Counted from the stretch's first letter, positions 7,713 to 16,424 are shown. The stretch is 64,000 nucleotides of DNA from CBDESM01 sp965242485 (GCA_965242485.1 CBDESM010000003.1:2294001-2358000); one strand, 5' to 3'. Notes: generated by a model from the sequence alone, not told the origin. A program made the numbers and translations.

Positions 7713-9680
7713 GTGCCTGCGGATCATTCTGTCAAGAGCTCATGGAACCGTCGCGGCCCGCGCTTGAGCAGGCGCGGGCTGCTGCGGGCTTCGGCGCGGG
7801 CGGGCGTGGGGGCGGCGGGGTTGGCGCTGGTCGGCTGCGGGGGGGATGACGAGGCGGGGCAGCAGGTTGCAGCGGAGGAGATTCCGCAGGAGCAGGCTCA
7901 GGTTGAGGCGCAGGTTGCGGCGGCGGAGCAGCAGGCGCAGCAGGCCGTGGCGGAGGATGCGCAGGCAGAGGCGCAGGTTGCGGCAGAGCCCGAGCTGCCA
8001 ACGGGGCCGGTGCCGGGCGGGATCGCGCGGCTCTGGCTGGGGCTGGATCGAATCGACGCCTGGGACCCGCATCGGGCGCGCAACCGGCAGACGCAAGCCG
8101 TGATGAGCCTGATGTACAACCGGCTGGTGCGGCCCGTCGCGGCGGACGCGGACCAGCTCGAAGCCGACCTCTGCGCGCTGCCCGAGATGCCGGACGAGCA
8201 GACCTACATCTTCAGCTTCTCGCCGCTGGCGCGGTTCTGGAACCGCGCGCCGACCGGCGGCCGCGCGCTCGCCGCCGACGATGTCCGCTTCAACGTCGAG
8301 CGGCAGCAGGCGGCGCTCGACTCGGCGGGCGCGCCGGATGCGTCGTTCGTGCGGCAAACGCAGTACCTGGACACGGCCTCGGTCGAGGCGACCGACGCGG
8401 GCACGGTGCAGATGACCAGCTACGGCCCGGACGTCCAGTTCCTGCAGGCGCATTCGGGCCCGTGGGCCTGGATCACGAGCCCGGAAGCGGCCGCCGAGTA
8501 CGGCGACGAGTGGGGCTCGGATCCGATCGACATCCAGCGTTCGAGCGGGACCGGGCCCTACCTGCCGCGCGCGTTCAGCTTCGGCGAGGAACCGACGCTG
8601 GCGCTGGCGCGGTCGGACAACTGGTGGGGCGCGGGAGACCGCGCCTACCCGGCCGGCTTCATCTTCACCAACCAGGCGCAGGACGCGATCGCGGCGGCCT
8701 ACAACTCGGGGCAGCTGGACTGGCTGGGCTTCCCCGCGCCGAACGAGTTCATCCGCAACACGGAGGAGAACGAGCCCGATCACGTGGTGCTCTCCGCCCC
8801 GCTCGATTACGGGGTGCAGATGCTCGCGCCGCTGGCGGACGGGCGGATCGCCCGCGCCGTCTCGCTGGCGCTGGACCGGCCGGCGCTGGCCGAGCGCTGG
8901 TACGGCGAGGAGGGCGCGGTCGAGGGCATCGTGCCGTCGCACTTGGAGCAGTGGGCGCTGCCGCGGAATCGGCTGGAGGAATTCCCCGGCTACCGCGGCG
9001 ACCGGGCGGCGGACTTGGCCGAGGCGGCGCGGCTGCTGGAGGAGGCGGGCGGCGCGGACGCGGCGGCCGGGACGCTGCTGGTCGTGGGCGATCTCTTCGA
9101 GTCGGCGCTGCCCGGTTCGGGCGCGGCCGTCGCCGGCATGCTGGAAGAAGCCGGCATCCACGTGCGCCCGCAGTACCGCTCCATCGCGCAGGCCTTCCGC
9201 GACATGGCGGCGGGCGAGAAGTTCCTCTACCTCGGCTTCGGCCGCCCGCTGCAGCGGCCCGACCCGACTTGGGAATGGGGCGAGACGCTGCACTCGCTGG
9301 CGCTGGAAAACTGGTCGGTGCCCAAGCCCAGCCCGGGCAACGGCGATTTGGACGGGACGCTGGACCAGATGCGGGCGACGCTGGACTTGGATGCGCGGCG
9401 CGGGCTGGCCGCCGAGGTGCAGGAACGGCTGCTCTCGGGCGACGCGCGGCAGTGGGTCATCCCCATCGCCAGCGGCAAGCGGCTGAGCATCCGCAAGCCC
9501 TACCTCAACCTGCACGAGGACGCGGGCGCGTTCGCCTGGTCGCACCACCGCTTGGCGCAGTCCTGGATCGACGCGAACGACGAAACCTACCCAGCCGACC
9601 GCGTCCTGCCCGATCCGCCGCCACCGCCGGAGCCGCCGCCCGAGGAGCCGGCCGAAGACGCGGGCGCCGACGCCGAGTAG
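7713..9680 (+). CDS. orphan family 5 substrate-binding lipoprotein
   Basis: A 655-residue paralogue of the binding protein at 1290. The start is a GTG. The N-terminus again has a twin-arginine motif (LSRRGLL, Arg20-Arg21), the same SARAGVGAAGLALVGC block (lipid-carrying Cys42) and a Glu/Gln/Ala-rich linker of about 55 residues. The body matches the peptide/nickel-binding family, with WDPHRARNRQTQAVMSLMYN early, GTGPYLPRAF in the middle, and ARAVSLALDRPALAERWYG. The C-terminus is a Pro/Glu-rich tail. Unlike the first copy it has no adjacent permease, so it may deliver another ligand to a permease encoded elsewhere, or act as an environmental sensor. The ligand is unknown. Confidence 0.85.
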   Translation: MPADHSVKSSWNRRGPRLSRRGLLRASARAGVGAAGLALVGCGGDDEAGQQVAAEEIPQEQAQVEAQVAAAEQQAQQAVAEDAQAEAQVAAEPELPTGPVPGGIARLWLGLDRIDAWDPHRARNRQTQAVMSLMYNRLVRPVAADADQLEADLCALPEMPDEQTYIFSFSPLARFWNRAPTGGRALAADDVRFNVERQQAALDSAGAPDASFVRQTQYLDTASVEATDAGTVQMTSYGPDVQFLQAHSGPWAWITSPEAAAEYGDEWGSDPIDIQRSSGTGPYLPRAFSFGEEPTLALARSDNWWGAGDRAYPAGFIFTNQAQDAIAAAYNSGQLDWLGFPAPNEFIRNTEENEPDHVVLSAPLDYGVQMLAPLADGRIARAVSLALDRPALAERWYGEEGAVEGIVPSHLEQWALPRNRLEEFPGYRGDRAADLAEAARLLEEAGGADAAAGTLLVVGDLFESALPGSGAAVAGMLEEAGIHVRPQYRSIAQAFRDMAAGEKFLYLGFGRPLQRPDPTWEWGETLHSLALENWSVPKPSPGNGDLDGTLDQMRATLDLDARRGLAAEVQERLLSGDARQWVIPIASGKRLSIRKPYLNLHEDAGAFAWSHHRLAQSWIDANDETYPADRVLPDPPPPPEPPPEEPAEDAGADAE

Positions 9681-9755
9681 CGGCCCGCCACTGCACGTTT
9701 CACGTGAAGACCCGCCGCGCCGGCGCAGTTGAGGCGATCCCGGCAGGCCGATGCC

Positions 9756-10238
9756 TCAGGCGTTCGCCCGCGCCCGCTCGAAGCGGAGGATGCGCAGGTA
9801 GCAGCGCAGCATCTCGCGGTCTTCGGCCAACGGCTCGCCCGGCGGCGAGATCGTGAAGCCGCCCAGCGCCTCGACGATCTCCGGATGATCATCCACGACG
9901 AAATCCGGCTCGACCGCGGTGAACTCCCCCAACCGCTCCCGGAACGAATACAGCGGCTTGCCGATGATCTGCTCGAACAGCGGCGCAAGCCCGTGTCGCT
10001 CCGCCACCTCGTGCCGCGGCCCGTAGCCCGACCACATATGCACCCGGTGCCCCCGCCCCCGCAACCGCAAAATCACCTCCCGCGCATACGGCCGCAAATG
10101 CAGCCGAGAATCCACCAACGTCCCATCCACATCGAAGAAGATGTCGAGCGCCGCGGGATCAGCGGAGCCGGCGGAACCGCCGGAGTCGGCAGCGCGAGCG
10201 GAGCCCGCGGGATTGGCGGAGTCGGTGAGGTCAGGCAT
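9756..10238 (-). CDS. HAD-superfamily hydrolase-like protein
   Basis: A 160-residue protein with the HAD nucleophile motif DIFFDVDGTLVDS (DxD) near residue 32 and motif II in VHMWSGYG. A motif III/IV-like acidic pair, FVVDDHPEIV, is also present. It lacks a sizeable cap domain, so it is a small type III HAD. Substrates of such enzymes are phosphate esters, but nothing here identifies one. I chose the ATG at 10238 because upstream codons run into the divergent NrtS-like gene. The first 30 residues are a Gly/Ser/Ala low-complexity repeat encoded by imperfect GGCGGAG units (about 10146-10230), which could vary in length. Confidence 0.75.
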   Translation of the reverse strand: MPDLTDSANPAGSARAADSGGSAGSADPAALDIFFDVDGTLVDSRLHLRPYAREVILRLRGRGHRVHMWSGYGPRHEVAERHGLAPLFEQIIGKPLYSFRERLGEFTAVEPDFVVDDHPEIVEALGGFTISPPGEPLAEDREMLRCYLRILRFERARANA

Positions 10239-10247
10239 CGGCGCGGC

Positions 10248-10253
10248 TAGCCT
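10248..10253 (+). promoter_or_regulatory. -10 box of nrtS-like gene (leaderless promoter candidate)
   Basis: TAGCCT ends 6 nt before the ATG at 10260. The surrounding GCTAGGCTAGC is nearly palindromic, so it may also serve the divergent HAD gene. Confidence 0.5.
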
Positions 10254-10259
10254 AGCGCG

Positions 10260-10571
10260 ATGCTGAGCAGCGATGGGCTCTGCGCGCATCTCGCCGAAGG
10301 CGCGGCCGGCTTCCGAATGCGCGGGACCAGCGGCACGGCCCGGATCGAATGCTGGCGCTGCGCCCCGCGCAACCGGCGGATGCTGCGCCGCTCCCTGCTC
10401 ACGGCCCTCGTCGTCGGCAGCATCCTCACCACGATCAACCAAGGCCACCTGATCTTCGACCAGGACTTCCACTGGGACCTCGCCTGGCGCATCCCCCTCA
10501 CCTACTGCGTCCCCTTCCTAGTAGCCAGCTGGGGCGCCCTCGGCAACGCCCGCGCGCAGGGAAGAGGCTGA
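10260..10571 (+). CDS. NrtS-like small membrane protein
   Basis: A 103-residue protein with two hydrophobic helices in its C-terminal half (LLTALVVGSILTTIN and ITYCVPFLVASWGAL-like stretches). The pattern RRSLLTALVVGSILTTINQG followed by a Pro-containing second helix matches my memory of the NrtS family, small two-helix proteins reported to transport nitrate/nitrite in cyanobacteria. The N-terminal 40 residues are Cys/Arg-rich (ECWRCAPRNRR) and are not part of that core. There is no nitrate-assimilation gene in the window to support the role. The stop codon overlaps the next start by one base (TGATG), indicating co-translation with the PLD-like gene, an odd pairing for a transporter. Confidence 0.55.
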   Translation: MLSSDGLCAHLAEGAAGFRMRGTSGTARIECWRCAPRNRRMLRRSLLTALVVGSILTTINQGHLIFDQDFHWDLAWRIPLTYCVPFLVASWGALGNARAQGRG

Positions 10572-11404
10572 TGCCGGCAACGCTGATCAAGCACCCGTGG
10601 GAACCCGCCCTGCGCGATCTCGTCCGCTCCGCGCACGAGCGGCTGATCATCAGCGCTCCCTTCATCACGCGGCAGGGCTGGCAGGTGGTTGCAGAAGAAC
10701 TCGCGCCCGCCGCCGCGGTGCATGTCGCGACCGCTCTCGACGCGCGGATGGCGAGCACCGGGTTTCTCGACGTGGATGCCCTGATCGATGCGGCGCGGCA
10801 GCGCCGGACGATGGAGGTCCGCGATGTCCGCGCCCTGCACGCCAAGGTCTACGTCGCGGATCATTCGGCCGCGATCATCACTTCGGGCAATCTGACCCGG
10901 GCCTCCCTTCGCGTCAACATCGAGCGCGGCGTCCTGATCAGCGATCAGCCCTTGGTCGCCGAGATAGCGGACGATGTGATCCGGTACGCGACATCGCGCC
11001 CGGCAGCGGAAGAACAGGATTTGCTGCCGCTCGCCGAACTCGCCCAACAGGCGCGAAGCGAACACGGCGACGCAATGCCCGGCATGCAGCCGCTCACGTC
11101 CGCCGAGCGGGAATTCAACGAGCGGGTCCGCCAGCTGCACGGCGCGCGCGGCAAATCTCAGAACGCCATCTTCGGCGAGACGATCTTGACTCTGCTCGGC
11201 GACGGCCCGCTGACCACCGCCGAACTGCACCCGAAGATCCAAGCAATCCACCCCGACATCTGCAACGACGACGAAGATCGCGTCATCAACGGCATCCGCT
11301 TCGGCAAGAAATGGAAGCACGCCGTCCGCAACGCCCAGCAATACCTCAAGCGCCAAGGCCGAATCGAGCAATCCCCCGACGGGCGCTGGCACCTCGCCGA
11401 TTGA
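10571..11404 (+). CDS. phospholipase D-like nuclease with C-terminal winged-helix
   Basis: A 277-residue protein. Residues 1-150 form a PLD-like half-domain, with LHAKVYVAD about residue 93 and ITSGNLTRASL immediately after. This is the HxK...(G)N signature of PLD phosphodiesterases, present once, so the active enzyme would be a dimer like Nuc or BfiI. After a linker, the last 80 residues (DEDRVINGIRFGKKWKHAV, QQYLKRQGRIEQ) look like the winged-helix N-terminal domain of Mrr-type restriction proteins. This combination suggests a DNA-targeting nuclease, perhaps a restriction or defence protein, but specificity is unknown. It is coupled to the NrtS-like gene by a one-base overlap. Confidence 0.7.
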   Translation: MPATLIKHPWEPALRDLVRSAHERLIISAPFITRQGWQVVAEELAPAAAVHVATALDARMASTGFLDVDALIDAARQRRTMEVRDVRALHAKVYVADHSAAIITSGNLTRASLRVNIERGVLISDQPLVAEIADDVIRYATSRPAAEEQDLLPLAELAQQARSEHGDAMPGMQPLTSAEREFNERVRQLHGARGKSQNAIFGETILTLLGDGPLTTAELHPKIQAIHPDICNDDEDRVINGIRFGKKWKHAVRNAQQYLKRQGRIEQSPDGRWHLAD

Positions 11405-11481
11405 CGTTCGGCCCGATATCCCGTAGCTCGATGAGTGCAAGGTCGCTAGTCCCCTCGCGGCCGCAAGCATGGAGAGCCAGC

Positions 11482-11700
11482 ATGACCTGCGCCTGCGGAG
11501 ACGTCGTCGAAACCATCTTCCGTCCCCTGATCGACCTTGAAGAAAATCCCGAGTCTCGCCGTGCCTACACTGCTGCTCTCTGGGCGTTCAAGGACGAGCA
11601 CGAGCGCCACAGCGAAAACGGCACCCCGTTGCTGCCGAATGGAGTGATCGACCTTTTCGAGCGCATTGCCGGCTGGCGATACGCCCCGCTCACCGACTGA
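11482..11700 (+). CDS. hypothetical protein, 72 aa
   Basis: A short acidic protein, not recognised. It begins MTCACGDVVETIFRPLIDL, and the rest is mostly helical with charged residues. The start at 11482 is chosen because GGAGAG sits 6 nt upstream; an alternative in-frame ATG at 11431 has no such site. It ends 24 bp from the convergent 231-residue gene. Both lie in a stretch of unfamiliar genes after the PLD nuclease, so it may belong to an accessory cassette. Confidence 0.5.
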   Translation: MTCACGDVVETIFRPLIDLEENPESRRAYTAALWAFKDEHERHSENGTPLLPNGVIDLFERIAGWRYAPLTD

Positions 11701-11724
11701 ATCTCGGTGCGTCGAAGGCCCGGA

Positions 11725-12420
11725 TCAGACCAGCTCTGGCCGCTTCGGCGTGCCGTAGGCGTAATGGTCGACTTGGCCCGATCCGTCGACCGGCTGATCC
11801 AGCATCTCCTCGATCGGGATTGGATGCTGCTCGTGGATGTCGTCGAAAATGTCGAAGACCGAAGGGGGCGCATCGGGGTCGCGCTCCGCGATTCTCGCTG
11901 CGCGATCTTGAGCGCGCCGCCGGGCCATTTCGGTGCGGATCGCGATCCGACTCGCCCGATTGATCCGCGCTTCGCCGCGTTCGGGCACCGCTAGGACCAT
12001 CGTCGCTGGAGCATCCAACTCGCTGCTGATCACCCGTCCGATCGCTGCCGTCCGCGTAGCATCGGCATGCTCGTAAGACACCGCGTACCGTTCCCCCTTG
12101 CCCGCCGCGATCAGGCAATCGTGCAGCCGCCCCAAGGCCGTCTGCACCGCTCTCCTAATGCCGGCGTCTGTCGTGGCCAGCTCGAGATCAGCCCGCACCG
12201 CATCTGGATCGAACCGCGTCACCCGCGGCATGGAATCCTCAACGAAACCTTCCGGCAGCACTTGAACGCCGGACTGCATCCGCCAGTCCGTGCCCGCCAT
12301 CGACACGATCAAGGTCTGGAGGTTCACGATTTCCAGCAAGGCGGCACGGTCGAGTCCGCCAGTCCGATACGGCGCACCCTCGAAGCCCAAACTGAGCAGC
12401 AATTCACGGTCGTCGCCCAT
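11725..12420 (-). CDS. hypothetical protein, 231 aa
   Basis: A soluble 231-residue protein of unknown family. The N-terminal half is a mixed domain (LLEIVNLQTLIVSMAGTDW near residue 30). The middle is helical, with ERYAVSYEHADATRTAAIGR and a long Arg/Ala/Glu helix. The C-terminus is acidic, with FDIFDDIHEQ. No catalytic or membrane motif is evident. GGAGG lies 8 nt before the ATG, and a TACGCT box is further upstream, giving a leader of about 20 nt. Codon use resembles the neighbours. It is convergent with the 72-residue gene and could be its functional partner, but nothing in the sequence proves it. Confidence 0.6.
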   Translation of the reverse strand: MGDDRELLLSLGFEGAPYRTGGLDRAALLEIVNLQTLIVSMAGTDWRMQSGVQVLPEGFVEDSMPRVTRFDPDAVRADLELATTDAGIRRAVQTALGRLHDCLIAAGKGERYAVSYEHADATRTAAIGRVISSELDAPATMVLAVPERGEARINRASRIAIRTEMARRRAQDRAARIAERDPDAPPSVFDIFDDIHEQHPIPIEEMLDQPVDGSGQVDHYAYGTPKRPELV

Positions 12421-12452
12421 TCACGGCCTCCGCGAATGGAGCGTACCCGGAA

Positions 12453-13637
12453 TTAGCCGCGCGGCAGGCCCAGGCCTCGGGTGGCGATGATGTTGCGTTG
12501 GATCTCGCTTGTGCCGGCGGCGATTGTGAGGGGGACGGCGTTGAGGTACTCGTCGGGCATCCGGCCGGAGAGGGGGGCTTGTTCTTCGCCCCAGAGTTGG
12601 CCGTGCAGGCCGAGCATGTTGATCATGCCGGCCAGGCGCTGGTTGACGAAGGTGCCGTAGAGCTTGCTCATGCTGGCTTCGTAGTTGGGCACCAGGCCCT
12701 GCGACTGCATCCAGGCGACGCGGTAGGCAAGCAGGCGGCCGGCGGTGAACTCCATGTGCAGTTCGGCCAGCTTGTGGCGCACCCGCAGATCATCCGCCGG
12801 CTTGCGCCCGTCGGGGCCCGGCTGCGACGCCAGCTCGGTCAGCTCGCCCAGCAGCCGCACTCCGCTCACCACCCGCGAAATCCCCGAGCGCTCGAAGTCC
12901 AGCGTCGTCGTCGCCACGTACCAGCCGCGGTGCTCCTCCCCGACCATGTTCGACGCCGGCACCCGCACGTCCTCGAAGAAGACCTCGTTGAAGTGGTGCC
13001 GGTCGGCCATGTTGACCAGCGGGCGCACCGTGATGCCCGGCGTCTTCATGTCGATCAGGAAGAAGGAGATGCCGCGGTGCTTGGGCGCTTCCGGATCCGT
13101 CCGCGCCAAGCAGAAGATCCAGTCCGCGTGCTGCGCGCCCGACGTCCAGATCTTTTGCCCGTTGACGATGAAGTCGTCCCCGTCGCGCACGGCCCGCGTC
13201 TGCAGCGAGGCCAAGTCGGAGCCCGAGCCCGGCTCGCTGAACCCCTGGCACCAGGAAATCTCCGCGTTGCGGATCGCGGGCAGGAAGAAGTCCTTCTGCT
13301 CCGGCGTCCCGTACATGATGATCGTCGGCCCGACCCGGTCGACGCCCTGGTTGTAGGACGGGGCCCGGTAGTGCGCCATCGTCTCGTTGAACAGCGCCTG
13401 CCGCACCGGTCCCGCGCCGGCGCCGCCGTGCTCCTCGGGCCAGCCGAGCGTCAGCCAGCCGCGCTCCGCCAGCGCGCGGTGGAAGCGCCGTGTGAATTCC
13501 CAGCGCTCCCGATTCGCCGCGCCCTCCTCCGCCGGCCCCTCCGACGTATCGGCCCAGCCCGGCGGCAGCTCGGCCTCCAAGAACGACACGACCTCGCCGC
13601 GGAAGGCCTCGTCCTCATCCGAAAACCGGAAGTCCAT
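12453..13637 (-). CDS. acyl-CoA dehydrogenase
   Basis: FAD enzyme that introduces a double bond alpha-beta to a CoA thioester and passes electrons to ETF. The 394 residues contain all ACAD landmarks. ISWCQGFSEPGSGSDLASLQ (about residues 125-145) is the first PROSITE-type signature and binds FAD. DFIVNGQKIWTSGAQHAD follows. Near the C-terminus are helix residues around MINMLGLHGQLWG and the terminal GTSEIQRNIIATRGLGLPRG that binds the FAD adenine. It is the long, FadE17/FadE-like type found in steroid, branched and aromatic degradation; the substrate is not determined. GAGGGG lies 9 nt before the ATG. It is divergent from zwf and shares a 66-bp intergenic region with it. Confidence 0.92.
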   Translation of the reverse strand: MDFRFSDEDEAFRGEVVSFLEAELPPGWADTSEGPAEEGAANRERWEFTRRFHRALAERGWLTLGWPEEHGGAGAGPVRQALFNETMAHYRAPSYNQGVDRVGPTIIMYGTPEQKDFFLPAIRNAEISWCQGFSEPGSGSDLASLQTRAVRDGDDFIVNGQKIWTSGAQHADWIFCLARTDPEAPKHRGISFFLIDMKTPGITVRPLVNMADRHHFNEVFFEDVRVPASNMVGEEHRGWYVATTTLDFERSGISRVVSGVRLLGELTELASQPGPDGRKPADDLRVRHKLAELHMEFTAGRLLAYRVAWMQSQGLVPNYEASMSKLYGTFVNQRLAGMINMLGLHGQLWGEEQAPLSGRMPDEYLNAVPLTIAAGTSEIQRNIIATRGLGLPRG

Positions 13638-13668
13638 CTCGCACCCCTCGCATTCGCACTAGGCCGGA

Positions 13669-13697
13669 TTGACACGCCCGCCAAGTGCCACTAGCCT
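13669..13697 (+). promoter_or_regulatory. consensus sigma-70 promoter of zwf, leaderless
   Basis: TTGACA at 13669-13674, 17-nt spacer, TAGCCT at 13692-13697, then 6 nt to the ATG at 13704. This is the best -35/-10 pair in the window. Its spacing places the transcription start at the initiation codon. Confidence 0.7.
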
Positions 13698-13703
13698 AGC
13701 AGC

Positions 13704-15221
13704 ATGTCTGGCACCTCACCTCAAATGGGCCGCTTGGTGATTCTCGGATCCAGTGGCGACTTGTCAAGAACGAAGCTCTTTCCGTCACTGTTGCGTCTTC
13801 GCCAAGGTGAAGTGCTGCCGCCTGATTTCTCTGTCCTTGCCCTTGACGTGCGGCCGCGGTCCGATGATTCAGAGGACCCAAAGGTCCGCAACTCCCGCTT
13901 GTTCTCCTATGAAGACCTTTCTGGGCCTAGCTGGGATCTCGCTTTAGATTCTACCTATGAACGACTGCGGGAGAAACTCGTGCCCGCTGGTGGCAATCTA
14001 GAAACACTAGAGAACACACTCTATTATTGCGCTACGCCACCAGCACTATATGGGACAATCGCGCAGGGCCTGTACGACGTAGGCCTAGTTCGGCACCAGA
14101 CGAGAGACAATGCCGGCATACATCAGATCGCCTTTGAGAAGCCATTCGGCAATAGTCAGCGATCTGCGGAAGATCTCTGGACGCTTCTCTCGCAACTCCA
14201 CAGCGACGATCAGATCGTTTTCATTGACCATTATCGATATAAGGCCGCGATCAAAAATCTTCTGTCACTGAGACAGGAATTGCCATGGCTTGACGAGCTG
14301 TGGAACTCAGAACACATAGATCATGTACAGATTACGGTCGCAGAGGCGGGTGGAATTGGCAAGGATGTCGCCACATACAATGAGATAGGTGCGATTCGAG
14401 ACATGGTCCAGAATCACCTGTTTGAAATGATATGTACTGTCGCCAGTGATCTTCCACTCAAAGGTGCGAAGCAGAATACTCAAGATGAAGGGATTAAAGT
14501 GCTCGATCGGCTTCAACCATGGCCATCCTACGAGGATGCCGATATTGAAGACTGGCTGGTGCTTGGACAGCACGATGGAAGCGAATACGGAGAAATCAAG
14601 GAATATACAAAAGAATTTTCTACGTCTCCGAGAGAATATCAAGATTCAAAGCCAACAGAAGGACGACCGGAAGTTGAGACATTTGTGGCGATGAGGCTGA
14701 AGATTGACAATGAAAGATGGGCTGGTGTGCCATTTTACTTGCGCACTGGGAAATGGATGTCTGCTAAAACAGCTGCTATAATTATCCAGTTCAAAGAATT
14801 CGGGCGCTTAGTGGTGCGGGTCCAACCTGATCATCGAATCATTGTCGATCCAGTACCAGATGTCGGGCCACTGACACTCATCACGAGCAGCCTTGGACCA
14901 TCGGAGGTTTTGCGCCTTGAAGAGGATCAGAGTCGTCGCGCCATTGATGCAGAACGCAAAATAAAGCCACGATCAGACTATGCTCACGATGAGATTTTGA
15001 AGGAACTGATAAACGGTGAATTAAAGAGGCGAGTCTCATACAAATGGATCGATTCCGCTTGGGAGGTGATCGATAAAATTCGTGAGGACGGCTCTGTAGG
15101 CAAGCAATATGATGCAAAAATCAGGCGATATCGACCAGGGACTAGAGGCCCCAAACAGGCAGACGATCTTGTCAAGGTGATGAAACACCAGTGGGCCACT
15201 CTGGTTGATATGGGACTATAG
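13704..15221 (+). CDS. zwf: glucose-6-phosphate 1-dehydrogenase
   Basis: First enzyme of the oxidative pentose phosphate pathway; it oxidises glucose-6-phosphate with NAD(P)+ to 6-phosphogluconolactone. The 505-residue length is standard. The nucleotide-binding start reads ILGSSGDLSRTKLFPSLLRL, the EKPFG block is present, and the active-site motif is FIDHYRYKAAIKNLL, in which the usual DHYLGKE is changed but Asp-His-Tyr and the Lys remain. The C-terminus has the normal YRPGTRGPKQAD pattern. The gene is visibly AT-richer than every neighbour, with A/T-ending codons throughout, and has a consensus promoter. These point to recent acquisition. No pgl, gnd or 6-phosphogluconolactonase gene is adjacent, so it stands alone between unrelated genes. 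Confidence 0.92.
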   Translation: MSGTSPQMGRLVILGSSGDLSRTKLFPSLLRLRQGEVLPPDFSVLALDVRPRSDDSEDPKVRNSRLFSYEDLSGPSWDLALDSTYERLREKLVPAGGNLETLENTLYYCATPPALYGTIAQGLYDVGLVRHQTRDNAGIHQIAFEKPFGNSQRSAEDLWTLLSQLHSDDQIVFIDHYRYKAAIKNLLSLRQELPWLDELWNSEHIDHVQITVAEAGGIGKDVATYNEIGAIRDMVQNHLFEMICTVASDLPLKGAKQNTQDEGIKVLDRLQPWPSYEDADIEDWLVLGQHDGSEYGEIKEYTKEFSTSPREYQDSKPTEGRPEVETFVAMRLKIDNERWAGVPFYLRTGKWMSAKTAAIIIQFKEFGRLVVRVQPDHRIIVDPVPDVGPLTLITSSLGPSEVLRLEEDQSRRAIDAERKIKPRSDYAHDEILKELINGELKRRVSYKWIDSAWEVIDKIREDGSVGKQYDAKIRRYRPGTRGPKQADDLVKVMKHQWATLVDMGL

Positions 15222-15242
15222 GTGTGATGGGGCGGTCACATA

Positions 15243-16424
15243 ATGATTAACGTATCTACGAGCGATGCCTCCAAACTGCCCGGCCCGCTCGCAGGCGTGT
15301 GGGTGCTCGATCTCTCGGACGAGCGGGGAATCTACGGCGGGAAGCTGCTGGCGGATTTCGGGGCGGAGACGGTGCGGCTGGAGCCGGCGGGCGGAGATCC
15401 GCTGCGGGGGAAGGGGCCGTTCGCGGCGGACTCGGGAGCGTCGCTGTGGCACGCCTTCTTCGCGAGCAGTCGTCGGTTCGCGGCGGGGGCGTCGGATGCG
15501 GAGGCGATTGCGGAACTGGCGGCAGAAGCCGACATCGTGCTGGATTGCGGTCGGATCGCGGCGGCGGGGCTGTCGCATGAGGCGTTGCTGGCGCGGCGCC
15601 CGTCGCTAGTGATCGTCGACGTCTCCTCGTTCGGGCCCGACGGGCCTTGGGCGGAATTCCAAGCACCGGGTTTGGTGGCGGAGGCGCTCGGCGGCGTCGC
15701 GGCGACGAGCGGAGACGTGGAGACGCCGCCGCTGCGGCTGTTCGGCGACCAGTACGTGTTCGTCGCGGGGGTCTACGCGGCGGTGAGCGCGCTGGCGGCG
15801 CTGCGGCACGCGCGGGAGACGGGCGAAGGGCAGGTGGTGGCGGTGGCGGTGCACGAGGCGCTGTCGAGCGTGCTGGAGCACGTGCTGATGTGGGCCTGGT
15901 ACCACGAGCTGCTGCCCTTCGCGGAGGGGCCGCATCTGCAGCGGCGCGGATCGCTGCACTGGTCGAACGCCTACCAAGTGATGCCGGCGCGCGGCGGGGC
16001 GATCATGATCACGCCGACGCCGGACTTCCAGAAGCAGCTCGCCTGGCTGGCCGAAGAGGACGCGCACGAGGACCTCTTCGATGAGCAGTACCTGGCTCCG
16101 GAGAACCTGCCGTTGCTGATCCAGCGCTCGATGGAAGTGCTGCGGGGCTGGGTCGCGGGGAAGGAAGTCGAGCCGTTCTTCCACGAGGCGCAGGCACGGC
16201 ACCATCCGTACGGCTGGGTGATGACGATCCCGGAGCTGGCCGCGAACCCGCAGCTGGAGGCGCGCGACTGGTGGGCCGCCTACGACGCGGGCGGCGGGCA
16301 AGTGCGCGGCCCGGGGCCGCCCTTCCACATGAGCGACTCCGAGTGGCGCACCAGCGCCGGCGATGCCGCGTCCGAACCCGTCGCCGCCGAAGACATCCTC
16401 GCGGCCGCCGGATGGAACGACTGA
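15243..16424 (+). CDS. CaiB/BaiF-type CoA-transferase
   Basis: Family III CoA-transferase, 393 aa, moving CoA between organic acids through an aspartyl-CoA thioester. It opens with PGPLAGVWVLDLSDERG, a variant of the family's PLxGxxVLDL(T/S). RLEPAGGDPLRGKGPF binds the CoA diphosphate, and VSSFGPDGPW is a family block. The likely catalytic Asp is in RLFGDQYVFVAGVYAA (about residue 161). The N-terminus (LDLSDERGIYGGKLLADFGA) departs from the usual sequence, so the substrate may be unusual. Its stop overlaps the start of the next CoA-transferase by one base. The two may form a heteromer or act on donor and acceptor acids in one pathway. Confidence 0.88.
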   Translation: MINVSTSDASKLPGPLAGVWVLDLSDERGIYGGKLLADFGAETVRLEPAGGDPLRGKGPFAADSGASLWHAFFASSRRFAAGASDAEAIAELAAEADIVLDCGRIAAAGLSHEALLARRPSLVIVDVSSFGPDGPWAEFQAPGLVAEALGGVAATSGDVETPPLRLFGDQYVFVAGVYAAVSALAALRHARETGEGQVVAVAVHEALSSVLEHVLMWAWYHELLPFAEGPHLQRRGSLHWSNAYQVMPARGGAIMITPTPDFQKQLAWLAEEDAHEDLFDEQYLAPENLPLLIQRSMEVLRGWVAGKEVEPFFHEAQARHHPYGWVMTIPELAANPQLEARDWWAAYDAGGGQVRGPGPPFHMSDSEWRTSAGDAASEPVAAEDILAAAGWND

